From: Erythrobacter fulvus
GTDB lineage: Bacteria; Pseudomonadota; Alphaproteobacteria; Sphingomonadales; Sphingomonadaceae
NCBI RefSeq assembly: GCF_028595285.1
Contig: NZ_JAQQXQ010000012.1
Location: 21,425-85,424 of the forward strand
Length of the DNA stretch: 64,000 nucleotides
Reading direction: 5' to 3'
This document shows positions 54,340 through 63,632 of this stretch, one piece after another (position 1 is the stretch's first letter; the number at the start of each line of letters is the position of its first letter). A model generated the notes under the pieces. The model searched no databases. It had not been told where the DNA came from and was given only the letters and a program-made list of their open reading frames with translations. Both the position numbers and the translations under genes were made by a program.

Positions 54340-55014
54340 TTATCCATGATCCGCCCCGCTTGTGGGCACGCCATAGGCTGCAAGAAAAACGTCGACCGCC
54401 CCATGGATCCGGCGCGCACGGTTTTCCGGAGTGACTTCCGCACCGAACCGCCGCTCGAGATCGCCCATGCCCTTGCACATCGAAACAAACTGCTCGGCTG
54501 CAAGCTGGGCATCATCCACGACAAGCTCGCCGGCGTCATGCGCATGCCGCAACCACGTCGCAAAGGCATGCTTCATGCGCCATGGTCCGGCTTCGAGAAA
54601 TGCCGCGCCGATCGCCGGTTCGGCCTCGGTCTCGGCGGCGATACGGCGTTCGAACTGGATCATCTCCGGGCGGAACAGGAAGGCGAAAATCGCCTCGCCG
54701 ATCGCGGTGAGACGGTCGCGGATGGTGCCCTGCGGCATTGCGTCGAGCGAAAAATGGCCGCGCATTTTCTCGCATTCGCATTCGACTGCCGCGGCGAACA
54801 GCGCGCGCTTTTCGCCGAACTGGTTGTAGATCGTGACCTTGGAAACACCGGCATCGGCGGCGACCTGTTCGATTGAAGTCGCGGCATAGCCCTGTTCGAA
54901 GAAATGCCGCGCGGCGGTGTCGATGATCGCGCGGCGTTTGGCGGAGTCGAGCGGCCGGCCCGCGCGGCGCGGGCCGGAAAATGCTGATTTTGCGGATGAA
55001 CCGCCGATTGACAA
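54340..55014 (-). CDS. TetR/AcrR family transcriptional regulator
   Basis: 224 residues. The N-terminal DNA-binding domain (about 22-75) has AKRRAIIDTAARHFFEQGYAA and the helix-turn-helix IEQVAADAGVSKVTIYNQFG. The C-terminal ligand and dimerisation domain resembles AcrR-C type repressors. It is divergent from the four-gene export operon and the intergenic region carries two matching inverted repeats, so it most likely represses that operon and itself, being released by a compound that the pump exports. The inducer is unknown. Confidence 0.92.
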   Translation of the reverse strand: MSIGGSSAKSAFSGPRRAGRPLDSAKRRAIIDTAARHFFEQGYAATSIEQVAADAGVSKVTIYNQFGEKRALFAAAVECECEKMRGHFSLDAMPQGTIRDRLTAIGEAIFAFLFRPEMIQFERRIAAETEAEPAIGAAFLEAGPWRMKHAFATWLRHAHDAGELVVDDAQLAAEQFVSMCKGMGDLERRFGAEVTPENRARRIHGAVDVFLAAYGVPTSGADHG

Positions 55015-55050
55015 AGTGAACGACTCCGTTCATTTAAACGCAATCGTTCA
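55008..55050. promoter_or_regulatory. Promoter with two TetR-type operators
   Basis: A TTGACA (55008-55013) and a weak CATTTA (55031-55036) are spaced 17 bases apart for the plus-strand export operon. The perfect inverted repeat TGAACG-ACTC-CGTTCA (55017-55032) fills the spacer and touches the -10. A second copy, TAAACG-CAAT-CGTTCA (55035-55050), follows exactly 18 bases later, one base off perfect. Two such sites on adjoining helix turns suit binding of two repressor dimers. Binding is inferred. Confidence 0.78.
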
Positions 55051-55109
55051 ATAATGCTTTGATTCGTCTCTCCGCGCAACCCTGCCCTCTCGCTAAGGTT
55101 TCCCCCCGC

Positions 55110-56246
55110 GTGCTCTGGATAGCCATCAGGATGCTTACCGGCGATGCCCAGAAGTTCTACGGGCTGCTGTTCGGCATTGCCTTTTCGACCCTGCTCATCA
55201 CCCAGCAGATGACGATTTTCGTCAATCTGGTCGAACGCGGGGCAAGCGGTGTCTACAATGCCCCCGAGGCCGAAGTCTGGGTGATGGACCCGGTCAGCCG
55301 CACCACCGACGTCAGCTACGCCATGCCCTCGACCGCGCTCGACAAGGTGCGATCGGTTCCCGGCGTCGAGTGGGCGGTGCCGCATCTGCGTGCCCAGGCA
55401 AATGTCCGGACCAAGGACGGCGACCTTGAAGGTGTGGGGGTGATCGGGGTCGACGACGCGACGCTGATCGGACTGCCGAAGCGCATGGCAAACGGCGACA
55501 AATCGGTGCTGTTCGCTCCTGATACCGTGGTGATCGATGACGTCGGAGTCACCCGCCTGTTCTCGAACGGGGCCAGCCCGCTTGGCGAACGGCTCGAACT
55601 TAACGACCAGCGCGCTGTGATCCGCGGTGTTTCCGACGCCATCCCGAGCTTCACAAGCACCGTGGTGCTCTACACCCGCTATTCCAATGCGCTCAACTTC
55701 GTCCCGGGCACCCGTAACCGCCTCAGTTTCGTGCTGGTGGGTGTCAGAAAGGGCGAAACACCCGAGGCAGTCGCCGCGAGGATCGAAAAGGAGACCGGAT
55801 TGAAAGCCGAGACCCGCGAGGAATTCGCGCAAGCGGGCATCAACTTCATCATCGAAAATACCGGCATCCCGACCAATTTCGGAATCACCGTGTTTCTCGG
55901 TTTCGTCGTCGGGGTGGCGATCGTGGGGCTGACTTTCAGTCTCTTCATCCGCGACAATATCAAGCAGTTCGGCGCACTCAAGGCGATCGGCGTAACCAAC
56001 CGCAAGATTATGGGCATGGTCGCCTCGCAAGCGGGGCTCGTGGGCATGATCGGCTATGCGCTGGGTGTGATTGGCACGGTCGCCTTTATTCGCGCGTTCA
56101 GTTCCAACCCCTTCTTCAAAGGCTTCTACATCCCCTGGCAGATCCCGTTGATCAGCCTTGCAGCGGTGATCGTGATCCTTGCCATCACTGGACTGATTGC
56201 CATCCGTTCCGTCCTGAAGACCGAGCCGGCGGCGGTGTTCCGGTGA
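55110..56246 (+). CDS. ABC exporter permease, DevC/MacB-FtsX type
   Basis: 378 residues. First membrane segment near residues 12-32 (FYGLLFGIAFSTLLI), then a periplasmic domain of about 200 residues. Three further segments include FGITVFLGFVVGVAIVGLTF, and the FtsX signature region contains IKQFGALKAIGVTNRKI. This is the single-FtsX-domain DevC design, dimerising with one ATPase. GTG 55110 is taken as start by fit to the family N-terminus. The next gene overlaps as GTGA. Confidence 0.9.
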   Translation: MLWIAIRMLTGDAQKFYGLLFGIAFSTLLITQQMTIFVNLVERGASGVYNAPEAEVWVMDPVSRTTDVSYAMPSTALDKVRSVPGVEWAVPHLRAQANVRTKDGDLEGVGVIGVDDATLIGLPKRMANGDKSVLFAPDTVVIDDVGVTRLFSNGASPLGERLELNDQRAVIRGVSDAIPSFTSTVVLYTRYSNALNFVPGTRNRLSFVLVGVRKGETPEAVAARIEKETGLKAETREEFAQAGINFIIENTGIPTNFGITVFLGFVVGVAIVGLTFSLFIRDNIKQFGALKAIGVTNRKIMGMVASQAGLVGMIGYALGVIGTVAFIRAFSSNPFFKGFYIPWQIPLISLAAVIVILAITGLIAIRSVLKTEPAAVFR

Positions 56247-56992
56247 GCAAGGCAGACATCATGGACACCACAGCCATCGGCGGCTGCGCGCCCGAGGCGG
56301 CGATCTGCGCGCGCGGCATCATACGCGAGTTCGAAGCAGGCCAATCGACTATCCGCGTGCTCCACGGCATCGACACCGACATCCGCTCGGGGGAGATGAC
56401 CTATGTCGTGGGAGAAAGCGGATCGGGGAAGACGACGCTGATCTCGATCATGTGCGGCATCCTCTGGCCCACCGAGGGAGAGGTGAAGGTATTCGGCACC
56501 GACATCTACAAGCTGTCCGACACCGAGCTGGTCAATTTCCGCCTCAACAACATCGGCTTCATTTTCCAGCAGTACAACCTGATCCCCTCGATCGATGCCG
56601 CCGCCAACGCTGCGGTGCCGCTGATCGCGCAAGGCGTACCGCTGCACGAAGCGCGCGAACGGGCGATGGTGCTGCTCGACAAGCTCAATATCGGCGATCA
56701 GGCCAACAAATTGCCGCGCCAGCTTTCGGGCGGCCAGCAACAGCGGGTCGCCATCGCCCGCGCGCTCGTGCATGAGCCGCGTCTGGTGGTGTGCGACGAA
56801 CCCACCGCCGCGCTCGACGCACGATCAGGCAGAAGGGTGATGGACCTGCTGCGCGAAGTGGCGGTCGCCCCGGACCGGGCCTGCATTATCGTCACCCACG
56901 ACAACCGCATCTTCGATCTCGCCGACCGTATCATCGTGCTCGAGGACGGGCGCATCACCCATGACGGCAAGGAAATGCCCGATGATCACTGA
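56243..56992 (+). CDS. ABC exporter ATPase, DevA/LolD type
   Basis: 249 residues with Walker A VGESGSGKTTLISIMCG, Q-loop FIFQQYNLIP, signature LSGGQQQRVAIARAL, Walker B LVVCDEPTAALD and H-loop VTHDNRI. It drives the adjoining DevC-type permease. The start is GTG 56243, overlapping the permease stop. The N-terminal 20 residues are an extension before the nucleotide-binding fold begins at ICARGII. Confidence 0.94.
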   Translation: MSKADIMDTTAIGGCAPEAAICARGIIREFEAGQSTIRVLHGIDTDIRSGEMTYVVGESGSGKTTLISIMCGILWPTEGEVKVFGTDIYKLSDTELVNFRLNNIGFIFQQYNLIPSIDAAANAAVPLIAQGVPLHEARERAMVLLDKLNIGDQANKLPRQLSGGQQQRVAIARALVHEPRLVVCDEPTAALDARSGRRVMDLLREVAVAPDRACIIVTHDNRIFDLADRIIVLEDGRITHDGKEMPDDH

Positions 56993-57034
56993 TGCCGCCG
57001 CCTCCTTTCCCCTTTCCCATCAGTCGAGGACAAC

Positions 57035-58027
57035 ATGGCTCTCTCGCTCCGCAATCTGAGTTTCTCGCGTCAGATCCTGCCGGTCATTGCGGTGATCGGT
57101 GTGATCCTTGCTGCCTATTACATTTTCGGCGGCCTGCCTGACCGCAGCACCAGCGAACCCGCAGAACAGCCACCCAAAGCGGTCGGCGAGCTCGCCGATG
57201 CGCCCCGCGTTGCCGGCGCGGGTATCGTCGAGCCGGCAAGCGAGGTGATCGACATCGGCTCGGCGCTGTCCGGTCTCGTGACCGATGTCCGGGTGAAGCC
57301 GGGCGACAATGTGGCGGCAGGCGAGGTGCTGTTCCTCGTCGATGCCCGCGCGGCGCGGGCCAATCTGGTGCAGGCCAATGCCGCAATTGCCGAGGCGCGT
57401 GCCGCCATTACCGAGGCGATGACCGCGCAAGCCACCGCGCGCCAGCAGCTCGATCTCTATCGTAGCCTGACCGATCCTGCTGCGGTGAGCCGATCCGAGG
57501 TGATCCGTGCCGAGGGCGAGGAAGCTGCCGCCACGAGCCGTCTTGGTCTTGCCAAGGCACGCCTTGCCGCGGCCCAGGCTGCCGCAGCAGCATCCCGCAC
57601 CGAAATCGAGCGCCTGACGGTGCGCGCACCGATTGCCGGCGAAATCCTCGCGGTGAACATCCGCCCGGGCGAATTTGTTGCCACTCAGGGCGGGGGCGGG
57701 AACCAGCCTTTTATCCAGATGGGCCAGACCGACCCGCTTCACGTGCGCATCGACATTGATGAGAACGAGGCCACGCGGCTCAAGCTCGGCGCGCCGGCTG
57801 TGGTCAGTCCACGCGGTGCGGCGGAACTTCACGTCAACGCCGCCTTCGTCCGCGCCGAGCCGCAGGTGGTACCGAAACGCTCGCTTACAAACAGCGCTGC
57901 GGAGCGGGTGGACGTGCGCGTTCTTCAGCTGATCTATGCGCTGCCAAAGACCGACAATTTCCGCGTCGGGCAGCAGGTCGATGCCTTTATCCCGGCTACC
58001 GACGCGCCCGCGGACAAGGATGACTGA
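57035..58027 (+). CDS. HlyD/MFP family periplasmic adaptor
   Basis: 330 residues. One membrane anchor (about 13-30), then a lipoyl half-motif (GIVEPASEVIDIGSALSGLV), a coiled-coil hairpin (about 100-185, alanine-rich with ARANLVQANAAIAEARAAI), the second lipoyl half TVRAPIAGEILAVNIRPGE and a beta-barrel. It bridges the DevCA pair to the outer-membrane channel encoded next. The ATG is 42 bases past the ATPase stop. Confidence 0.93.
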   Translation: MALSLRNLSFSRQILPVIAVIGVILAAYYIFGGLPDRSTSEPAEQPPKAVGELADAPRVAGAGIVEPASEVIDIGSALSGLVTDVRVKPGDNVAAGEVLFLVDARAARANLVQANAAIAEARAAITEAMTAQATARQQLDLYRSLTDPAAVSRSEVIRAEGEEAAATSRLGLAKARLAAAQAAAAASRTEIERLTVRAPIAGEILAVNIRPGEFVATQGGGGNQPFIQMGQTDPLHVRIDIDENEATRLKLGAPAVVSPRGAAELHVNAAFVRAEPQVVPKRSLTNSAAERVDVRVLQLIYALPKTDNFRVGQQVDAFIPATDAPADKDD

Positions 58028-58030
58028 GCG

Positions 58031-59476
58031 ATGATCCGCGCCACCCACCGCCCGCGTGCGCACCTCGCCGCGGCATTCTTGCCGCTCGCGCTTGCCGCCT
58101 GCGCATTGCAACCTGCCCCCGAGATCGCAACCCCGACACCCGATCTGCCCGAAAGCTATTTCTATCGGCCGGAAAACGGTACGAGCGCCGGGCTCGCCGC
58201 CTTGCTTCCGCCCGACGATCCGGCCTATGCCGCTCTGGCCGACGCCGCGCTCGCCAATGCGCCCAGCCTGGCGGAGGCCGCAGCGCGGATCGAAAGCGCA
58301 CGGGCGGGAGCGCGCCGCGCCGGAGCCGAACGCCTGCCCAACATTGCGGCCGATGCCAACGTGCGCCGTAACCGCATTAACACCGCACAGTTCGGGGCAG
58401 CCGGGCAGCAGGGCTTTATCCCCGCCGAACAGACATCATACGGAGCGAATATCACCGCGAGCTGGGACGCGGACGTTTTCGGGCGCCTGAAGGCGCAGGA
58501 GCGCGCGGCACTGGCCCGGATCGATGCTGCCAGCGCTCAGGCACGGGGCGTGCGTATCGCGTTGCTAGCGGAGATTGCCGGAAGCGTGATCGATTGGCGA
58601 GTGCTTGCCGCGCGCGCGGCGGCGCTGGAAAGCGACGCCGCGGCTGCCTTGCGGCTGGCCGAACTGGCCGGAACGCGCGAACAGGCCGGAATTGCCCCGG
58701 GCTTCGATCGCGTCCGCGCCGAAGCCCAGGCCAGCGCGTCGCGATCGCGCCTCGTGGCGCTCGAAAGTGAACGCGCACGGATCGTCGGGCGGCTTGTGAC
58801 ACTGACCGGACAAAGCGCAGCCGAGGTTTTCGCAGCGCTGGCGACCCCGGGGCCGACCATGACACTGCCTCCGCCGCCCCCCGCCCTACCCTCCGAACTG
58901 CTTACCAATCGACCCGACGTCGCCGCGGCGGCTGCCAATCTGGCGGCCAGCGATGCCGATCTTGCGGCCGCAGCGCGCGCACGCTTTCCGCGCCTGACGC
59001 TATCGGGCGTTATCGGCCTGCTCGCCTTCGACCCGGCCGACCTGTTCAACGATTCGATTGTCGGCAACCTCGCCGCCGGGATCGCGGGCCCATTGCTCGA
59101 TTTCGGGCGTGTCGGCGCAGGGATCGACGCCGCTGCGGCTGACAAGCGCGCTGCTTTCGCGGCCTATCGCGGCGCAGTATTCCAGGCACTGGGCGATGCC
59201 GAAGCCGCCTATGGCCTCGTTGCGGCGAGCGATGCCGAAGTGCGTGCAACGATCAAGGAGCGGGATGATCTGGAGCGCGCCGCGCAACTCGCGGATTCGC
59301 GTTATCGCGCAGGCTTGGCGGGCTTTTCCGACGTACTCGAAGCCCGCCGTGCTGCGGATGCCAGCGGAGAGCGGGCAGCAGCAGCAGCCGGCCGCGCGGC
59401 CCGTTCGCGGGTGGTCTTGTGGCAGGCGCTCGGTGGCACGGCCGCCCCGTCAGTCGCGACGGCGGATCAGCGCTGA
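58031..59476 (+). CDS. NodT/OprM family outer-membrane efflux lipoprotein
   Basis: 481 residues. Lipobox LAAC at about residues 21-24 gives an acylated N-terminus. Two repeated OEP halves follow: the first around [20 protein letters not shown], the second around [38 protein letters not shown] and [17 protein letters not shown] are typical. It forms the trimeric TolC-like channel that completes the tripartite exporter. It overlaps the convergent maoC gene by 27 bases. Confidence 0.94.
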   Translation: MIRATHRPRAHLAAAFLPLALAACALQPAPEIATPTPDLPESYFYRPENGTSAGLAALLPPDDPAYAALADAALANAPSLAEAAARIESARAGARRAGAERLPNIAADANVRRNRINTAQFGAAGQQGFIPAEQTSYGANITASWDADVFGRLKAQERAALARIDAASAQARGVRIALLAEIAGSVIDWRVLAARAAALESDAAAALRLAELAGTREQAGIAPGFDRVRAEAQASASRSRLVALESERARIVGRLVTLTGQSAAEVFAALATPGPTMTLPPPPPALPSELLTNRPDVAAAAANLAASDADLAAAARARFPRLTLSGVIGLLAFDPADLFNDSIVGNLAAGIAGPLLDFGRVGAGIDAAAADKRAAFAAYRGAVFQALGDAEAAYGLVAASDAEVRATIKERDDLERAAQLADSRYRAGLAGFSDVLEARRAADASGERAAAAAGRAARSRVVLWQALGGTAAPSVATADQR

Positions 59477-59899
59477 TCGCTCACACCGGCACACCACCTC
59501 GTCGCGCTGGTTCCACATTTCGTGGACCCAGGTCACGATCCCGGCATCCGGGCGGGACTTGCTCTCCCGCAGCTCCTTGACCTCAGAGAAAGCGCGCAGC
59601 GTATCGCCGATAAACACCGGCTTGGGCGTCACCACCTTGTCGAAGCCGAGATTGGCAACCAGCGTGCCCAGCGTGGTGTCCCCTACCGACAGCCCGACCA
59701 GCAGGCTGAAGGTGAAGGTCGAATTGACAAGGATCTGTCCGAAGCCGCTGGCCTTGGCCGCCTCGACATCGAGATGAAGCGGCTGCGGGTTGTGCGTCAT
59801 GGTCGAGAACAGAAGGTTGTCGGTCTCGGTCACGGTGCGGCGAATTTCGTGCTCGATCCGGTCGCCCACCTGCCACTCGTCGAAGAACTTGCCGGCCAT
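59450..59899 (-). CDS. MaoC family hotdog dehydratase
   Basis: 149 residues forming one hotdog domain with the hydratase pattern [14 protein letters not shown] (Asp/His pair) and a later [14 protein letters not shown]. Relatives hydrate enoyl-CoA esters, including mesaconyl-CoA and (R)-specific hydratases. The start codon overlaps the stop of the CoA-transferase gene as TAATG, so both enzymes probably act on the same CoA ester pathway. Substrate is unknown. Confidence 0.9.
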   Translation of the reverse strand: MAGKFFDEWQVGDRIEHEIRRTVTETDNLLFSTMTHNPQPLHLDVEAAKASGFGQILVNSTFTFSLLVGLSVGDTTLGTLVANLGFDKVVTPKPVFIGDTLRAFSEVKELRESKSRPDAGIVTWVHEMWNQRDEVVCRCERSALIRRRD

Positions 59900-60981
59900 T
59901 ACACGCCGGCCTTCCAGCGGGCGACCACATCTGCCCCGTCGTCCAGACTCGACCGGACGCTGCCCGGTGTCCGGCTGAAGCGCGGCGCGGGGGCGGTGTG
60001 CCATTCGCCCTCGTGTTCAACATAGGCCGCGCGCGCCTTCATGTGCGGATGTTCGCGCGCCTCGTCGAGTGCGAGCACCGGGGCAAAGCACGCGTCCGAG
60101 CCTTCGAGCAGATCGCACCATTCGGCTTGGGTCTTGGTCAGGAACAGTGCCGCCAGCTTGTCGGCATAGTCGTCCCAGTTGGCAGGGTTCATCTGGCCCT
60201 GTGCCAGCTCTTCCGGAGCGCCTGCCTTGGCGAGCATTTCAGCGTAGAACTGCGGCTCGATCGAACCGAGCGAGATTTCCTTGCCGTCGGCGCACTTGAA
60301 GCAGCGGTAGAAATGCGCCGCGCCGCCCAGCATCCCCTTACCCCTCTCGGTGGTGATGAAGGGCCGTCCGCGTACACCGAAGAAGAAGCTCATCAGGCTG
60401 GTTGCACCGTCGACGATCGCGGCATCGACCACCTGCCCCTTGCCCGAACGTTCGCGCTCATACAGCGCGGCCATGATCCCGAAGGCGCAATACATCGACC
60501 CTCCGCCGAAATCGCCGACGAGGTTCTGCGGCGGTGTGGCGGTCTCTCCCGCCTTGCCGACCGCCGACAACGCACCCGTGATGGCGATATAGTTGATATC
60601 ATGACCTGCGGCCTGAGCCAGCGGCCCGTCCTGACCCCAGCCGGTCATGCGCGCATAAACAAGACGCGGGTTTGCCGCGAGCAATTCGTCCGGCCCCAGC
60701 CCCAGCCGTTCCATCACGCCCGGACGGAAGCCTTCGATGAGCACGTCTGCACTGGCTGCTGCCTCGCGACAAAGGGCGCGCCCTTCATCGCTCTTGAGAT
60801 CGAGCGCCATCCGGTGCCTTGCCCGTTCGACCACCGGATTGCTTACCTGAGTGCCGGGCCGCTCGATGCGGACCACTTCGGCGCCGAGATCAGCCAGCAA
60901 CATCGCCACGTGCGGCCCCGGCCCGATTCCGCTGAATTCCAGAACCCTGAGGCCGGACAGCGGCCCGCTTGCATTGCTCAT
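59899..60981 (-). CDS. CaiB/BaiF family CoA-transferase (alpha-methylacyl-CoA racemase-like)
   Basis: 360 residues. It starts [27 protein letters not shown] with later [46 protein letters not shown] and [15 protein letters not shown], the pattern of alpha-methylacyl-CoA racemases in family III of CoA-transferases. It acts in branched acyl-CoA breakdown. Start is ATG 60981. It is cotranscribed with maoC. Whether it is racemase or transferase cannot be decided by sequence alone. Confidence 0.92.
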   Translation of the reverse strand: MSNASGPLSGLRVLEFSGIGPGPHVAMLLADLGAEVVRIERPGTQVSNPVVERARHRMALDLKSDEGRALCREAAASADVLIEGFRPGVMERLGLGPDELLAANPRLVYARMTGWGQDGPLAQAAGHDINYIAITGALSAVGKAGETATPPQNLVGDFGGGSMYCAFGIMAALYERERSGKGQVVDAAIVDGATSLMSFFFGVRGRPFITTERGKGMLGGAAHFYRCFKCADGKEISLGSIEPQFYAEMLAKAGAPEELAQGQMNPANWDDYADKLAALFLTKTQAEWCDLLEGSDACFAPVLALDEAREHPHMKARAAYVEHEGEWHTAPAPRFSRTPGSVRSSLDDGADVVARWKAGV

Positions 60982-61140
60982 GCGTCTCTCCCTTTTCTGC
61001 GCGTCTGTGGCGCGCCTGCTGGTCAAGGGCAAGTGCCAACACAACTCGGTCTTGTCATCAGGCTGCTGACTCGATCACCCGCCCACAAGGGTAGATTGTT
61101 CTTTTTATGTTCTCGCTAAAAATGTATAAAAGCCGCAGAA

Positions 61141-61164
61141 ATCCAAGGGAATTGGCCCTTGGAT
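61141..61164. repeat. Hairpin upstream of integrase
   Basis: Perfect 9-bp stem ATCCAAGGG (61141-61149) with CCCTTGGAT (61156-61164), loop AATTGG. It lies in the AT-richer gap (about 61080-61160) between the CoA-transferase promoter side and the integrase. It may be part of a former attachment or regulatory region. No tRNA remnant was recognised here. Confidence 0.5.
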
Positions 61165-61211
61165 GGTCTCGGATCGTCCCAGCATTTCCCAGGCGTTCCA
61201 GACGTTTTTGC

Positions 61212-61256
61212 GGGCCTTATGTGGGCTCATGCGAAAACCACATTGGGAGAAGGCCC
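61212..61256 (+). promoter_or_regulatory. Leader hairpin covering the integrase ribosome binding site
   Basis: GGGCCTT-ATGTGG (61212-61224) can pair with CCACAT (61238-61243) and, after a six-base bulge TGGGAG, with AAGGCCC (61250-61256). The Shine-Dalgarno GGGAGAAGG (61245-61253) lies in the bulge and 3' arm. Folding would hide it from ribosomes. Possible brake on integrase translation; inferred from pairing only. Confidence 0.45.
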
Positions 61257-61258
61257 AC

Positions 61259-62488
61259 ATGCCTCTGACCGAAACCAAGCTTCGCACGCTCAAGAGCAAA
61301 GACAAGCCCTACAAAGTAGCCGACCAGCGCGGTCTCTATATCGAGGTGACCCCGTCAGGCGGCAAGCTGTGGCGATTCCGCTACCGGGTCGGCAAGACCG
61401 AGAAAAAGCTGTCGATCGGCCCCTACCCCGTGATCAATCTCAAGCAGGCGCGCAATGCCGCCGATGCCGCAAGGCATTCGGTCGCCGAAGGTGGCGACCC
61501 CGCCTTCGAGAAGCGCAAGAAAAAGATCCGCGATGAGTTCCTCTCGGCCCAGACCTTCGAGGCGGTGGCGCTGGAGTACATCGAGCAGATGATGGTCAAG
61601 AACGGGCTTGCCCAGGCAACCCTCGTCAAAGCGAACTACTTCCTCGAGCAGCTCACGCCTTCCATCGGCAATCGCCCGATCCATGACATCGAGCCGTTTG
61701 AAGTGCTGGCGCCCCTCAAGCGCCTCGAGGCGACAGGCAAGCACGAGACCGCGAAGAAGTGCCGCTCGTTCGCCGGGCGCGTGTTTCGCTACGGCGTTGC
61801 AACCACCCGCTGCAAATCCGATCCCACCGCCATGCTGAAGGGCGCGCTCGTGACACCGCGGGCGCAGCACTATGCCGCTATCCTCGAGCCCAAGGAGCTT
61901 GGCGGCCTCTTGCGCGCCATTGATGACTACACGGGCTACCTGGTCACCAAGTATGCTCTCCAGATCGCGCCGCATGTCTTCGTGCGGCCGGGCGAGCTAC
62001 GCCATGCCGAGTGGCGCGAGATCGATCTTGAGGATGGGGTCTGGAAGATCCCCGCCGTCAAGATGAAGGCTCGCCGGCCACATGCTGTGCCGCTCTCGAA
62101 GCAGGTGGTCGGCTATCTCACCGAGCTTGCCACCATGCTAGGTACCGAAAGCTATGTCTTCCCGTCGGCCCGCAGCGGCATCCGTCCGGTGAGCGAGAAC
62201 ACGCTCAACGCTGCCTTCCGGCGCATGGGCTATTCGAAGGAGGAACTGACCGCGCATGGCCTCAGGGCCACTGCCTCAACATTCCTCAACGAATCGGGCC
62301 TTTGGAACCCCGATGCAATTGAACGGGCGCTTGCGCATGGCGACAGCAACGTGGTCCGCGGCATCCATTGCCGCGGCCAACACTGGAACGAGCGCGTTCG
62401 AATGGCGCAGTGGTGGAGCGATTACCTCGATCAATTGCGGGCAAACAAGATATTTCCAATAGCAAGAAATCGCTATGATCTGACGTGA
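61259..62488 (+). CDS. P4-type tyrosine recombinase, nucleophile Tyr replaced by His
   Basis: 409 residues of the DUF4102/phage P4 integrase family. The N-terminal arm-binding domain (LRTLKSKDKPYKVADQRGLY, 8-27) is followed by a core-binding domain and the catalytic domain with Arg243 (FVRPGELRHAEW), His333 and Arg336 (AHGLRATAS) and His360 (ALAHGDSN). Ten residues on, where relatives have the tyrosine of AAYNRA, this protein has His370 (VVRGIHCRGQHW). The following MAQWWSDYLD keeps the register. It is probably inactive. The last codons and TGA stop lie inside the left end of an insertion sequence. Confidence 0.9.
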   Translation: MPLTETKLRTLKSKDKPYKVADQRGLYIEVTPSGGKLWRFRYRVGKTEKKLSIGPYPVINLKQARNAADAARHSVAEGGDPAFEKRKKKIRDEFLSAQTFEAVALEYIEQMMVKNGLAQATLVKANYFLEQLTPSIGNRPIHDIEPFEVLAPLKRLEATGKHETAKKCRSFAGRVFRYGVATTRCKSDPTAMLKGALVTPRAQHYAAILEPKELGGLLRAIDDYTGYLVTKYALQIAPHVFVRPGELRHAEWREIDLEDGVWKIPAVKMKARRPHAVPLSKQVVGYLTELATMLGTESYVFPSARSGIRPVSENTLNAAFRRMGYSKEELTAHGLRATASTFLNESGLWNPDAIERALAHGDSNVVRGIHCRGQHWNERVRMAQWWSDYLDQLRANKIFPIARNRYDLT

Positions 62489-62522
62489 CCCCCAGCTTGC
62501 CGCCAGCTGGGATTAGAGCCGG
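62481..62522 (+). repeat. IS left terminal inverted repeat
   Basis: Begins TGACGTGACCCC. Within it CCCAGCT and AGCTGGG form a perfect 7-bp hairpin absent from the other end, so this end has diverged. It supplies the integrase codons Leu-Thr-stop (CTG ACG TGA). Confidence 0.8.
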
Positions 62523-63352
62523 GCGGTTGTTTTGCGCATCGGCGCGGTTGAAGCAATGAGCTGCGTAGCGGAGCCCGTAGGGCGTAGCGAAGCAGGCCAT
62601 TGCTTATCCAGTTCGGCGGCGAAGGCCGCCGGCGTTATGTAGCCAAGGGACGAGTGCGGTCTCTCCCGGTTGTAATCCTCGACCCAGGCAGCGATCTCGA
62701 CCCGTGCATGGGCCATGCTGAGGAACAGGGTCTCGTTGAGCAGCTCGTCGCGCATGCGACCGTTAAAGCTCTCGACGTAGCCATTCTGCAGCGGCTTGCC
62801 GCGCTCGGCGATCAGCTGGGTCAGCTCGTGCACGACGCGGTGCCCCGAGATCGAGGTATCCGGCACGGCTGCCAGGCACTCTGTGGTCACATCATCGACC
62901 ACGTTGAGCACCCGGAACCGTCTGCCGGACGCCATCTGGTCGTGAACGGATTCGTAGCGAAGCGAAGAAGGGCGCTTGCGCCCAACTCGAGGCTCCAGCG
63001 CTGGTTCGGAAGTGCCAGCACCGGAGCAGGCACTCTCGTGCCGACCGCGCGTCTGCGGCTGCGTCGTCGCCTCACCGCCAGACCTTCCCCCTTGTAGAGC
63101 CGCTGGGTCTTCTTGCGGTTGATCATCACGTCCTCTCGGCGCAGCAGGATATGCAAACGGCGATAGCCAAACCGGCGGAGCTGGTTGGCCAGATCGCGCA
63201 GCTTCTCCCGGAGCGGGGCGTCATCGTCCCGGATGGAACAATAGCGCACGCTCTTGCGATCAGCATCGATGACACGGCACGCCCGCCGCTCGCTCATCGC
63301 GTGGCACGCCTGGAGATGAGCGGCAGCTTCCCGCTTAGCGGTGGGGTCACCA
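62513..63352 (-). pseudogene. IS3 transposase OrfB, frameshifted and internally deleted
   Basis: In the -1 frame from OrfA it reads through HLQACHAMSERRACRVIDA and [19 protein letters not shown] to LPNQRWSLE. There intact relatives have SLDFVHDQM; instead about 40 foreign bases (with GGGCGC-AA-GCGCCC) replace two codons and break the frame. The frame resumes at [17 protein letters not shown]. Later AERGKP joins directly to [16 protein letters not shown], so the segment between the two GKP copies, holding the DNG aspartate, is gone. Both catalytic aspartates of the DDE triad are lost; the glutamate region remains. A non-functional remnant. Confidence 0.85.
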
Positions 63353-63613
63353 CTTTTTTGAAAGAAGATCCTTCAAGGCTACGTTGTCCAGCATCGTATC
63401 GGCCAGCAGCCTCTTGAGCTTCGCGTTCTCGCTAGCAAGCTCCCGCAAACGTCGGGCTTCGGATACCTCCAGCCCGCCATACTTGGCATTCCAGTTGTAG
63501 ATCGTCGCTTCAGACACACCATGCCGACGAGCCAGATCAGCGGTCTTCGCCCCCGCCTCTGCTTCCTTCGGCACGCCAATGATCTGCTCCTCATTAAACC
63601 TCTTACGCTTCAT
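63347..63613 (-). CDS. IS3-family transposase OrfA
   Basis: 88 residues. The helix-turn-helix is TADLARRHGVSEATIYNW, followed by the leucine zipper-like LRELASENAKLKRLLADTML and ending DLLSKKW. The A6G slippery run (63353-63360 on the complementary strand) before its stop is the site where IS3 elements shift -1 into OrfB. OrfA appears intact but has no functional partner here. Confidence 0.88.
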   Translation of the reverse strand: MKRKRFNEEQIIGVPKEAEAGAKTADLARRHGVSEATIYNWNAKYGGLEVSEARRLRELASENAKLKRLLADTMLDNVALKDLLSKKW

Positions 63614-63632
63614 CGTCTGCCCTTCCTTCAGA

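Noticed and set aside
61045..61258. tRNA or attL remnant beside the integrase
   Set aside because: No tRNA 3' end and no repeat shared with the 63676-63914 side could be found by eye.
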